DNA of 27,410 nt from positions 1 through 27,410 of IMG/VR virus record IMGVR_UViG_3300025108_000307; one strand, 5' to 3'. Positions within the stretch are counted from its first letter, which is position 1. Every line of letters begins with the position of its first letter. Positions 22,001 through 27,243 of this stretch are shown one piece after another. The notes beneath the pieces were generated by a model that saw only the letters and a program-made list of their open reading frames with translations, was not told the DNA's origin and did not search any database. Origin of the DNA: a virus. A program made the translations under genes and the position numbers.

Positions 22001-22311
22001 ACCAAACGGATATCTACAGACTATCTAAAGTAGGTATTAATGTTGCTAATCCAACAGATACATTACAAATTTCTGGTAATGTCAATATTGAAGGATCTAC
22101 TTTTACTAGTGGACAAAATACTTCTGTTCTAGAAGCAAATGGAGAAAAACAATATATTGACACCTACGGAATTGTCAAGAGAAACAGTAATCAAATTTCT
22201 GAAGATCTTACAGTTGGTTCTAATGATAGATGCATGTCAACCGGACCTATTGAAGTTATTGGTGATGTCGTGGTAACTGTACAAACAGGTGGTGTATGGG
22301 TTGTGTTATAA
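13018..22311 (+). CDS. Giant tail fibre protein with split beta-helix-like domain (3097 aa)
   Basis: Modules in order: a GSGY repeat pair (about residues 60-137); an AP-type fibre motif SDKIATTEYVLN (near 280); the start of a pectate-lyase-like beta-helix, GGRVYVSAQIGSDLNDG...RTIKKAA (about 292-400); long beta-rich insertions; two copies of a cysteine-containing helical module (about 775-1315); the apparent continuation of the beta-helix from PYTQN through GYTQLVSVFVIFCQDG to SITNSATNFG (about 1361-1480); a second fibre motif, KLPTQKAVKDYI; further GSGY pairs (about 1835-1920 and 2110-2190); GLDADLLDG / GLDADKLDN fibre repeats (2245, 2402); SDQDLGS-x4-RWQNIYS; and a C-terminus MSTGPIEV...VTVQTGGVWVVL. 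I see no S74 chaperone domain. The protein probably forms a long or side tail fibre and contacts the host or its polysaccharide. Catalytic residues for a lyase are not evident. A late box precedes it. Confidence 0.85.
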   Translation: MSFHINSDKEKIKGVNPKLIGDNETTIRVGAGANEREVMRLELDAQSGLPRIGINRTGQRVNNIDITSGGSGYTLAPTVVIDPPPSGGTQALASAFVFAGEVVSIAVNDPGNGYTSVPNVVFNGGNGAGAAATAVRDTVDFELDINGAIRTSTSIISDTARILNLDIENFVTPDLNMRAPNLKTYMNGTGTPWASNIIVSENSYRYSQGNIYQAINTGTTGTLPPTHKDGIVLNGDVNFKHIGFRVSDPNSFKFLETGESGEFPRSITPILGDRSDKIATTEYVLNLATNDVGGRVYVSAQIGSDLNDGRSAVNPVRTIKKAAQIAWSTPGVKETLIVSGGDYVEDNPISLPPDCSVVGDNLRLVIIRPSNIGKHIFKFGDKNYVTGVTYRDKIDANGDPVGTWDFAMVFDDKQRILLDNEVNGDFGVEFPIGHQIFGPERFRIEFQNNTGLSLLQSGVQVVGLNTGARSNVFDVVFNSTTGNDAFTSGSIDVQIQAGSPIQGDQYNYVTSASTGGSLSLTISQTAGENILRFTTDPTSTIPVSAYVYLDDTDDSSFTQGYYQVTSIDDTNAPTYWDVQFVPLLGSSDWDTSQVETITINSATPVVNTIDTVSLKSIRAEGEVVSYDEDITSTLPISRIDFSLQGDPSITTGGFQESQFGSSEDLGGIVFYTSALVGRTNTHELKEGQEIILENLPTSNPNLSFLNGKQRIYKVLEDADGRSRRFVIPKKFPAFTVANFNPGEFATVKSYTKSVTLSLLNSPNKFPLATPVERRYQDACQLIRNNREFIADEVVGIINDQFKSEYYSVYNLDAVNNTFDIFLGTLDHPNTYVSGGTITFNGNSYNISDFVYDTTVTGVATITTTAAAISALSEDDTVQLADILISCAAGQKIYPAYSSPTNANTGSNGDEQCRQDVIHFLNALVRDLEFGSNHNILEAASKYVVGGKITYIEDEIIQNVRAIEYARELAIYAMCNWRIKDRTINDPVYTVKHSTLPRYIDDTIISATAGDPACDDVRSAIDTLAYLWADVITNDASGTYLDAAYLIAKNADLIADQALIDTEVAYPTLGLSNIRQRKCRRDIRLVVEGLVRDLVLGGNHGVVSAAESYFSGTVLSGIPEAQLEETRYAFQKVKDLAIAAMRNWSDGDVVPTTPTGSTYAPTTGILTVTFPNLAIIPSLQDRVAFAEGAITYSCSHDGGGNDASPYRTDLNFGKSFALTDVSSSGGNTTITANVGVAGTNTDVHAFVSALSNGTKIIYAPFATTSPIPKFEDWSILEDSANPSCAAIASAITTSLATFDSILEYASDAINGTAPGAITQTFGTLFDFASIINYPDSFIYDFNNQRMAIRGRFDDLPIIEASPYTQNASIISFRGGGGALIDGDKVKQPNCPFAGLEPDGTASFPNQGKSMVAAAFTIVSFGGTGYKVINDGYTQLVSVFVIFCQDGVLSETGGYASITNSATNFGTFALRGTGFRKDAYEFDAGIINTVSQTPTGRTTLRIGDIGREPLEHYIVKLDGYRNADPDKEFFIDAVSEVTVGPPFAATLTIDDGIGNGLSLIRESDGATISGLTGLQQALTPAGATNATIRLHRPSIVNSSSHTWEFAGSGNNYLALPENGGTKVEANEQVSENYGRVYVSGTDELGDFKVGTFARIENRTGNITFTGTVTISEVEFLKLKGGDVVVTGFDNSNTLGGANTSDSKLPTQKAVKDYITNNLGPYINKPYSTNAVPRALVELTDSGKISIDQIPALRPFQVFTVPDQAARTSLDGALAGDIAIQQDTSQSFILNNDLDSLFLAFAVDSSLVFNINDVYTGTPSTGRIQATEYREGVLHTINISNGGSGYTVAPTVSISGGNPVAGAVPATATCSIANGEVVTITIEENAGLVGGSGYTTQPVVTITAPPGAGTQATADGFIESRLYGDIVNNIKMLDTDTFDDSDSPSANTINITRVVNTSSNDINNWVGLSSNQIAASDIQSGTIETDRLATGGAANSFTFLRGDQNFAPAVQSIKGAETRYFARLFTTASDGSSSFIFEFNQNALIGHEVIANIAGIPANTTINGVSTVAGITTVSINNPVTADIAAGTVIEFERGSSPLTFDSSNTTGNFIDSVVIANPGSGYTNGQFFDIRLDGGSGVDLRANLIISGGEITDATVTNSGSGYTSDFQVTPNPATIGGGSNLVLLAKVSTVNKQFANVAIDIQRVSDLTISADEFGSIGVARFRKSQFNIGQEGNGSITIKTGNQSGLDADLLDGAQGDFYLDGNNFGDRSIGPDKLKDDTYGINIGGRSGNTLRLLTGTSNPASNLSPSENVEGVSVKTVFNSSNGLLSAFPSVDTGTSNSAKHLVMTLRNGGSGIDTSFGGVRQLAFANDDRLYLRGSGDAVTSFGSWYEIWNSGNQGIDSGLDADKLDNKQGAWYQDGWNIQKNEIFDTRLPSWRSSTKFRDKIEIKSFSGSDVSYRILVRQVLDASPGGVFAPGSQINIYNINKQDIGDFFIDLAPQLNDANDSANSYTMLIGRLASGGNLEDAVFLGVAGDERRFENYEIFDSNTTQFAELGNNSGNGFLRLGRYDGLFATSPYVYFNSSQSQAVDNNGDPTFNSAIIATGGDANEGSGSLEFKVVNENELTVNNNIIWNAGNVAFNSANVVSTTSLKSAVMRDTSGNFTANTITAGLTGAASLNVLKTGDTMTGGLTITGNNNINIQGTGTFNVGGNATLGADLTVDSGTFYVNSTDNLVNVGQTTNANNLTFNVYTELGDDEFATGAALSSQRSLYQSSVFNQVDTGESGIILQHGASGAAQWGITTHRTGSSVGELIIRTRTATSTSATRLTISNGGNILPGADSDQDLGSDSVRWQNIYSDITHALNSVRIAKGTANQEADLQFRGGGTGAGGGRGFRLGNNIGGGADLFEIYASQTVGDDDWKSLATPNALPPALSIQGENNRVGINTNTFSGTDTSASPNINRDYILNVQGDMNLNGQFFQNNEEFVTSRWTESTNQTDIYRLSKVGINVANPTDTLQISGNVNIEGSTFTSGQNTSVLEANGEKQYIDTYGIVKRNSNQISEDLTVGSNDRCMSTGPIEVIGDVVVTVQTGGVWVVL
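13195..13428 (+). repeat. GSGY repeat pair, N-terminal part of giant fibre
   Basis: Two adjacent units, SGGSGYTLAPTVVID and DPGNGYTSVPNVVFNGGNGA, each with G-x-GYT-x-x-P-x-V-x-(I/F)-x-x-GG-x-GA-A. They are the same family as the clusters in the genes at 1-8078 and 8281-12471. Confidence 0.75.
15340..16960 (+). repeat. Duplicated cysteine-containing helical module inside the giant fibre
   Basis: Three sub-units occur twice in the same order. A is (L)I-x2-N-x2-(F/L)IAD (at 15340 and 16141). B is C-R-x-D...L/GLVRDL-x2-G-x-NH...AA-x2-Y...A-x4-LAI-x-AM-x-NW (at 15751-15945 and 16249-16446). C is a Cys followed by x4-SAI-T (at 16054 and 16864). The predicted alpha-helical content contrasts with the beta-rich rest of the protein. 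No function is known to me. Confidence 0.7.
18514..18759 (+). repeat. GSGY repeat pair, middle of giant fibre
   Basis: Two units, NGGSGYTVAPTVSISGG and VGGSGYTTQPVVTITAPPGA, separated by an EVVTITI strand. They match the N-terminal pair at 13195-13428 in layout. Confidence 0.75.
19345..19572 (+). repeat. GSGY repeat pair, later part of giant fibre
   Basis: Two units, NPGSGYTNGQFFDIRLDGGS and NSGSGYTSDFQVTPNPATIG, with GGEITDATV between them. This is the NGxF/D-I-x-LDGG subtype, closest to the cluster in the 1396-residue fibre. Confidence 0.75.
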
Positions 22312-22314
22312 ATA
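22307..22314 (+). promoter_or_regulatory. T4-type late promoter box (TATAAATA)
   Basis: An exact TATAAATA, identical to the T4 late promoter consensus, 31 bases before the ATG at 22338. It overlaps the TAA stop of the giant fibre gene (22309-22311). It sits in one of the few inter-gene spacers and is followed by a good ribosome binding site, so a promoter for the three short fibre genes, and probably the oxygenases after them, is likely. Confidence 0.7.
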
Positions 22315-22325
22315 ATTGAGACGCC

Positions 22326-22332
22326 TAAGGAA
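22326..22332 (+). promoter_or_regulatory. Ribosome binding site for first short fibre (TAAGGAA)
   Basis: TAAGGAA ends 5 bases before the ATG at 22338. It is the clearest Shine-Dalgarno match in the window and supports that start. The two following paralogues lack an equally good site. Confidence 0.7.
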
Positions 22333-22337
22333 TACAC

Positions 22338-23444
22338 ATGGGAGCTGTAAAAGCTGATATCTTTACTTCCACGGGCGGGCCCACTGGTATTTTAGGTTTT
22401 CCAACAGGAACAACTGCACAAAGACCCAGCCCCGCTCAGGAAGGATTTGCAAGGTACAATACTGATATTGGTGCCATTGAAATTTATTACTCTGGTGCTT
22501 GGAATAAACTTTCTTCTGGCGCAGCTGCTGGAGCAGATGGATCTTCGTCAGCAAATGCTTTTGCAAATTTAGAAGATATTGTTGGTTTATACGACAATGG
22601 AACATATAATTTGTGGACCACTATTGGTGGAAATACATCAGCATTCCAAATGCCGATTTGTTTTGATCATGGTGGTCCTTGGTATGTTTTAAGTTTTAAT
22701 TTCCCAACATACGGATTTAATGAAACTAATAATACATTATGGTCATGGGCGTATAATACTACCACTTCAAGTGCTTTAAAAAATATCCATGATGACTTTG
22801 TTCATCATCACTTCTCTAGATCTGGCAATCAATATGGTTGGCAGATGGCAAATGCTGAAAGAAATAGAGAAGATATGGCAGGAATTGGTGGATCAGGAGT
22901 CTCTGGATATAACCAAACCAATGGTGGAGGTGGTAATAGTGGATATGTTGATATTAATTATTACAATCATGCGTCCGGTTCTAATTTTACCAGTTCTCAA
23001 TTAAATGCTTTGCGTGATACAGTCAGTCAATTATCGCATTTAACACCACACTATTCATTTACAGCTGATAGTGATGGTAATCTTTCAGGTAGTGTTGGTG
23101 ATTGGACGGTTGACAATGATGAAACAACTCTAGGTTATGGACATTGTAACTGGATCAAAGATAAAAATGGTCAAGCACAAAGAACCAGTAATGGTTTTGA
23201 AAATGCTGATAATAATGGTTTCTGTGGTTTCTGGACACATAACCAATACTCTAGATATTCTATTCCATTTAACTGGGCATGGAGTCAAACAGTTGGTAAT
23301 CCAGAAGGGTTAAGAACTAATGCTTTAATTATCCCAAATGAAATTAAAGGATACACTGGATCAGGTGGCGGCAGTGCATTTGGAACTTATTTTAGTGGTG
23401 CTGTAGGCAAAATTAATAACCGTGCTATATTTCTCTGTAGGTAA
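22338..23444 (+). CDS. Short tail fibre/adhesin paralogue 1 (368 aa)
   Basis: First of three tandem paralogues. The N-terminus (about residues 1-60) has GGPTGILGFPTGTTAQRP, then GFARYNTD..EIYYSGAWNKL, the same P-x-GT-x-x-RP...G-x-R-(Y/F)N module seen in many phage fibres and in the 1396-residue fibre upstream. A central domain begins LWTTIGG..AFQMPICFDHGGPWY (about 95-120). It is followed by a His-rich segment (HDDFVHHHF), YYNHASGSNF, a D244-S-D246-G-N loop and the C-terminal YTGSGGGSAFGTYFSG...N-x-AIFLCR. The pieces PFQ/CFD-x-GGPW and DxDG recall fibrinogen-like lectin domains, but this is not proven. Likely role: receptor-binding fibre or fibre tip. Its own late box and ribosome binding site precede it. 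Confidence 0.75.
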   Translation: MGAVKADIFTSTGGPTGILGFPTGTTAQRPSPAQEGFARYNTDIGAIEIYYSGAWNKLSSGAAAGADGSSSANAFANLEDIVGLYDNGTYNLWTTIGGNTSAFQMPICFDHGGPWYVLSFNFPTYGFNETNNTLWSWAYNTTTSSALKNIHDDFVHHHFSRSGNQYGWQMANAERNREDMAGIGGSGVSGYNQTNGGGGNSGYVDINYYNHASGSNFTSSQLNALRDTVSQLSHLTPHYSFTADSDGNLSGSVGDWTVDNDETTLGYGHCNWIKDKNGQAQRTSNGFENADNNGFCGFWTHNQYSRYSIPFNWAWSQTVGNPEGLRTNALIIPNEIKGYTGSGGGSAFGTYFSGAVGKINNRAIFLCR

Positions 23445-23449
23445 TAAAA

Positions 23450-24541
23450 ATGAGTAGAGTAGAAGCAGACAATTTTTATAGTGCTGGATCAGCATCAACT
23501 GGTGCAATAGGAATTCCAAAAGGTCAAGAAAACGAAAAACCAGTAAGTAATTTGCCTCAAGCTGGTCTCCGTTTCAATGAGACCACTGGAGGAATTGAGT
23601 TGTATGCAGGTGGTGCATGGTCTAGTTTTGGTTCTGGAGGTGCTGATGGATCTACTTCTGCCTCTGCATTTGGATATTTGTCCGAGGTAGAAGGTCTTTA
23701 TACTGGCACTCAGAATTTGTGGACTACTGTTGGTGGGCAAGTTTCTCCATTTCAAATTAGTGTAAATTTTGATATTGTTGGTGGACCTTGGTATGAAGCT
23801 TCATTTTCATTTCCAGATGGTATTACTAGTGGTGGTATGAGCAGTGATATGGTTCATGTTACCAATAGTGCTACCAACGATGGTTTCAAAGGTGCATATA
23901 ATGAAAATGTAAATGTCGGATATGGAGCACAAAGTTTTCCTTCTCTGTATGGACATTCTATTACTGCCACTCAAGGTGAAGGTATCACGGTAACAGGAGA
24001 AGTAACGACAGGATCTTCTGGTGGTACTACAAGTGTTAGATCAATTAATTATTTAAATCACGCAACTAATTCTAATTTTTCATCTATACAATTAAATGCA
24101 TTGAGAAATATTATTAGTAAGTTGTGTCCAGCAACTCCTTTTGTTGGTTCTGATTATGACTCTGATGGTAATCAGTCAACACAAATTGGTTGGGAAAGAC
24201 CGTGGGATCGTTATGCAGAATCTGGAACTGGGTATACACATATTGTTTATATTAGGGATGTAGATGGAAATACACAAATGACATGTGTTGGATCATCCGA
24301 TCCATCAAACAATGGTCAAGCATACCTATGGACAGAAAACACATTCCAGAGAGTTAGAAATTATGTTGATGCTGAGGAAGCTGGTGTTGGTGCTGAACCA
24401 TATGGTTTGTTAAATAGTAAGATGATTCTGCCAGCGCAATGGTTTGGTTATACTGGATCTGGAGGAGGTGCTGCTTTTGGTGCCTATTATAATTCAGATA
24501 TTGGTAGAAAAAATAATAAAGTAGTATTCTTATTTAAATAA
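23450..24541 (+). CDS. Short tail fibre/adhesin paralogue 2 (363 aa)
   Basis: Paralogue of its two neighbours. Shared blocks are the N-terminal STGAIGIPKGQ..KP and GLRFNETTGGIELYAGGAWSS; LWTTVGGQVSPFQISVNFDIVGGPWY (about residues 85-112, quoted here only for layout); NYLNHATNSNFSSIQLNALR; an acidic loop D235-Y-D237-S-D239-G-N resembling a calcium site; and the C-terminal YTGSGGGAAFGAYYNSDIG..NN. The segment between GGPWY and NYLNHA, and the segment after the acidic loop, differ strongly from the other copies, as expected where binding specificity is set. The ATG lies 5 bases after the previous stop with no clear ribosome binding site, which suggests coupled translation. Likely a receptor-binding fibre; a fibrinogen-like fold is possible but unproven. 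Confidence 0.75.
   Translation: MSRVEADNFYSAGSASTGAIGIPKGQENEKPVSNLPQAGLRFNETTGGIELYAGGAWSSFGSGGADGSTSASAFGYLSEVEGLYTGTQNLWTTVGGQVSPFQISVNFDIVGGPWYEASFSFPDGITSGGMSSDMVHVTNSATNDGFKGAYNENVNVGYGAQSFPSLYGHSITATQGEGITVTGEVTTGSSGGTTSVRSINYLNHATNSNFSSIQLNALRNIISKLCPATPFVGSDYDSDGNQSTQIGWERPWDRYAESGTGYTHIVYIRDVDGNTQMTCVGSSDPSNNGQAYLWTENTFQRVRNYVDAEEAGVGAEPYGLLNSKMILPAQWFGYTGSGGGAAFGAYYNSDIGRKNNKVVFLFK
24533..24540 (+). promoter_or_regulatory. Weak late-promoter-like box (TTTAAATA)
   Basis: TTTAAATA has one mismatch to TATAAATA, overlaps the TAA stop at 24539-24541 and lies 14 bases before the ATG at 24547. That spacing leaves almost no leader, so it is a poor candidate for this gene's own promoter. 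It is listed only because it sits at a gene junction like the better boxes. Confidence 0.2.
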
Positions 24542-24546
24542 AAGTC

Positions 24547-25635
24547 ATGAGCACAGTACAATCCAATCTTTTCGTAACGATAGGTGGCGACACTGGAGCC
24601 ATGAAACTTCCTGTTGGAACTACATTAGAGAGACCACAGACACCACAAACTGGTTATCTTAGATTTAATAGCGATGATAAAGCTTTAGAATATTATACAA
24701 GCACCCAATGGAAACAAGTTGCTGGAACTAAAAAAGGAAGTAATCCTTCTGCAGCATTTGATTCTTTAAGTGAAGTTGATGGAGCATATAGTGGTCAACA
24801 AGTTTTATGGACTACAGCAGGTCAAGGAAGTAACATCATGCCTTTCAAAGTTTTGGTTGACTTTGATACTGCGGGTGGTCCTTGGTATGTAATTACTCCA
24901 CAAAATTATCCTGGTGGAACAGGAAACTCCAAATATGTATTTGGTGGTGCCTCATATGATATGGCGGGTAATGACATCATGAAGCAATCACATACACAGA
25001 ATGTGGATATTGGTTTGGGTCAAGGATCACAAAATGTCAGATCTCTTTTTGGACTCACAGATAACGCAAACTTTGGTCAATTAGAAACTGCAGTTAGTGG
25101 AGCATTTACTCCATCTGATAATAGCAATAACATGTATGCATGGTTTCCGTATTTTTATTACAATCATGCTACAAGTAGTCATTTTGCTGATGATCAGGTA
25201 AGAGCGATTGCGTCATCAATTAACACACTATCTCCATTAACACCATGGATTGGTGTTGATTCGGATTCTGATAGTAATAGTTCTGGAAACAGCAATACTT
25301 CATGGAACTCTTATAGTACCAGTGGTCTTAGTAATGGACATACTACTTGGGTTAAAGATTTAAATAATAATGTTCAGAGAATGATGAATGCGTTTTCTGG
25401 TAATAATGAGTCTTGCGTTTATGTCTGGACGAGAACTAGTTTTTCTAGGTTTAATACTGGAGGAGGGTTTAATAACTCAAATGGATCTCCAGGGGGACTA
25501 CTTACAGATGCAATGATTATGCCAATTTTTCACAAATACTGGACAGGATCTGGCGGTGGTTCTGGATTTGGACCTTACTACAACCCAGCAATTCAAAACA
25601 GAATTAACGGATATACCTATATGCTCGTGAAATAA
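24547..25635 (+). CDS. Short tail fibre/adhesin paralogue 3 (362 aa)
   Basis: Third tandem copy. It has GGDTGAMKLPVGTTLERP, GYLRFNSDDKALEYYTSTQW, LWTTAGQ..IMPFKVLVDFD and AGGPWY in the same order as its neighbours, then YYNHATSSHFADDQ, an acidic loop D238-S-D240-S-D242-S-N, TTWVKDLNNNVQRM and the C-terminal YWTGSGGGSGFGPYYNPAI. The acidic loop lacks the Gly found in the other two copies. The central and late regions diverge from copies 1 and 2. The stop TAA is followed after 1 base by the first oxygenase gene, so fibre and enzyme production are probably linked. Likely role: receptor-binding fibre component; the exact attachment point is unknown. Confidence 0.75.
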   Translation: MSTVQSNLFVTIGGDTGAMKLPVGTTLERPQTPQTGYLRFNSDDKALEYYTSTQWKQVAGTKKGSNPSAAFDSLSEVDGAYSGQQVLWTTAGQGSNIMPFKVLVDFDTAGGPWYVITPQNYPGGTGNSKYVFGGASYDMAGNDIMKQSHTQNVDIGLGQGSQNVRSLFGLTDNANFGQLETAVSGAFTPSDNSNNMYAWFPYFYYNHATSSHFADDQVRAIASSINTLSPLTPWIGVDSDSDSNSSGNSNTSWNSYSTSGLSNGHTTWVKDLNNNVQRMMNAFSGNNESCVYVWTRTSFSRFNTGGGFNNSNGSPGGLLTDAMIMPIFHKYWTGSGGGSGFGPYYNPAIQNRINGYTYMLVK

Positions 25636-25636
25636 T

Positions 25637-26197
25637 ATGAATGAACCTATTGAATTTGGCGATGTTTTGCCAAAAATTTTATTTGATGAAATTGGAGAAG
25701 AATTATTTAAAAAAGGTTGGAGATTATCAAATAAATCTGTTAAAGGAACAAAGAGATTTTGGACACAGTATCAGGTAGATAATCCAATCTTCAATAAAGC
25801 TGGAGAGATTGTATTAGAAAAGATAAAAAAATCTACAGATGAAAGTATTAAGTTAGTTAGAATTCATTGTAACGGACAAACAACAGGTCAAGATAGCGCA
25901 GCTCATGTTGATTTTTGGGCAGATAATGTTTGGACTTTTATTTTATTCACCAATAAAATTTGGGACGTTAGGCTTGGTGGCGGATTCAATGTTATAAATC
26001 CCGAACTAAAAAAACATCAATATTACCACTATGCATCTAATTGGGGTGTGTTAATTCCATCTAAGTGGATGCATTGGGGAGATCCCCCAAATTCTCATAC
26101 CGATGAATTAAGAACTTCGGTTGCTTTTTCTTTTACAATTGCAGATCAATATGATATGATTAAACAGAAAGCAATTGAAAGTGAACCATCTAAATGA
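25637..26197 (+). CDS. 2-oxoglutarate/Fe(II)-dependent dioxygenase 1 (186 aa)
   Basis: A single-domain enzyme with the double-stranded beta-helix facial triad: His90-x-Asp92 in AAHVDFWAD, distal His146 in KWMHWGDPP, and Arg159-x-Ser161 in ELRTSVAFSF, the usual site for the 2-oxoglutarate C5 carboxylate. The strand order between them (VWTFILF, GGGFNVINPE, NWGVLIPSKWMHWG) fits the fold. Such enzymes couple decarboxylation of 2-oxoglutarate to hydroxylation of a substrate, in the cytoplasm. The substrate is not visible. It starts 1 base after the last fibre gene and overlaps the next gene by 4 bases (ATGA), so it belongs to the same translation-coupled operon. It differs in sequence from the two oxygenases after it, so the three are not recent duplicates. 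Confidence 0.85.
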   Translation: MNEPIEFGDVLPKILFDEIGEELFKKGWRLSNKSVKGTKRFWTQYQVDNPIFNKAGEIVLEKIKKSTDESIKLVRIHCNGQTTGQDSAAHVDFWADNVWTFILFTNKIWDVRLGGGFNVINPELKKHQYYHYASNWGVLIPSKWMHWGDPPNSHTDELRTSVAFSFTIADQYDMIKQKAIESEPSK

Positions 26198-26709
26198 TTT
26201 ACAATCTAAGTAATCCTTTTACTGCAGATTACAAACAATTTAAAAACATTGTAACCTCATCAGATTTTCCATGGTTGTATAGTAAAACTACAAACATTGA
26301 TTCTGAAGAAAATGATTGTGAATTGTTTTGTCATCCTTTACTGCAGAGACCAGGACCAGGATCAAGATTTACAAAACAGTGTAGCAACTATACAGAGTTA
26401 TCTGTGCATGTTGCCGAACAAATTTTAAATTACAATAGAGTTGAGTTTGAAACGTTTTGTCGCATGGCAGTCAACTTTACATATAACACTAAAGTTGGAA
26501 GTCCAAAACACGAAGATCATCCATTCCCACACAAAAATTTATTAGTATACCTCAGTTCTTTTGAGGATGGTTCTACTGTAGTATGTGATGAGGATGAAAT
26601 ACATAAATCAAAACCAGTAGAAGATCTGCCAATCGTTTTTGCTGGATCACATTACAACGAACCACCATCATCTGGAAACAGAATTGTTCTTATCGCAACC
26701 TTTATATAA
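26194..26709 (+). CDS. 2-oxoglutarate/Fe(II)-dependent dioxygenase 2 (171 aa)
   Basis: Motifs: His106-x-Asp108 in SPKHEDHPFPHKN, followed by strand LLVYLSSFEDGSTVV; distal His153 in VFAGSHYNEPP; and Arg163 ten residues on in NRIVLIATF. Together they form the HxD...H...R set of the 2-oxoglutarate/Fe(II) oxygenase fold. The N-terminal ~100 residues (FPWLYSKTT, CELFCHPLLQRPGPG) hold the helices that usually pack on the barrel. The length is normal for single-domain phage members. The start overlaps the previous stop (ATGA) and the next ATG follows its stop directly. The sequence around the distal His (SHYN) is shared with the third enzyme, suggesting that these two are closer to each other. The substrate is unknown; fibre protein, nucleotide or host surface material are all possible. 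Confidence 0.8.
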   Translation: MIYNLSNPFTADYKQFKNIVTSSDFPWLYSKTTNIDSEENDCELFCHPLLQRPGPGSRFTKQCSNYTELSVHVAEQILNYNRVEFETFCRMAVNFTYNTKVGSPKHEDHPFPHKNLLVYLSSFEDGSTVVCDEDEIHKSKPVEDLPIVFAGSHYNEPPSSGNRIVLIATFI

Positions 26710-27237
26710 ATGACTATTGAAATTATTGATGATGCTTTAGCGCCAATGGAGATGGCTGCAATGGAAGGTCATCTAATGGGACAAGACATTCTTTGGAACT
26801 GGAATGAAAATATTGTTGCCGAAGAGAAAAGAGAGTGTGAGAAAAAATATGATCAACAAATGACACATTTGTTTTATATGAATCCCACATTTATGTCTCC
26901 AGATTACAGGTGTCTGGAACCTCTTTTTTATAAATTAAATGCTAGTGTTATGGTTCGGGTCAAAGCTAATCTAACATTTTGCACGGAAAAAAATATTCTT
27001 ACAGGATGGCACACTGATGTAATTGAATCTTGGGGCAAAGAACATAAAACAAAAACAGCAATTTATTATGTAAATGACACTAATGGATACACTATGATTA
27101 GAGATGATGACGGTGTAGAAACTAAAGTGGAAGGTAATAAAAACAGACTAGTTATTTTCCCATCACATTACAATCATGCGGGTGTTACTTGCACATCTCC
27201 AAGAAGAAGAATTGTAGTTAACGTTAATTATCTTTGA
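26710..27237 (+). CDS. 2-oxoglutarate/Fe(II)-dependent dioxygenase 3 (175 aa)
   Basis: His101-x-Asp103 in GWHTDVIE, then KTAIYYVNDTNGYTMI and RLVIFPSHYNHAG, with distal His156 (or His153), and Arg167 in RRRIVVNVNY. His156 gives the more usual spacing to the Arg. The pattern IYYVN..NGYT...DG...V..N..vIFPS resembles small phage oxygenases related to the prolyl 4-hydroxylase type; that subfamily call is tentative. It begins directly after the previous stop with no spacer, and its TGA stop overlaps a late promoter box for the next gene, so it closes the fibre/oxygenase operon. The substrate is not evident. Confidence 0.85.
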   Translation: MTIEIIDDALAPMEMAAMEGHLMGQDILWNWNENIVAEEKRECEKKYDQQMTHLFYMNPTFMSPDYRCLEPLFYKLNASVMVRVKANLTFCTEKNILTGWHTDVIESWGKEHKTKTAIYYVNDTNGYTMIRDDDGVETKVEGNKNRLVIFPSHYNHAGVTCTSPRRRIVVNVNYL

Positions 27238-27243
27238 TAAATA
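27236..27243 (+). promoter_or_regulatory. Probable T4-type late promoter box (GATAAATA)
   Basis: GATAAATA differs from TATAAATA only in the first base. It overlaps the TGA stop of the third oxygenase (27235-27237) and stands 36 bases before the ATG at 27272, much like the box at 22307. It is a likely start of the next transcription unit. Confidence 0.6.

Noticed and set aside
22311-22338. Rho-independent terminator between the giant fibre and the short fibres
   Set aside because: The spacer has no stem-loop followed by a T run; none of the other short spacers shows one either.
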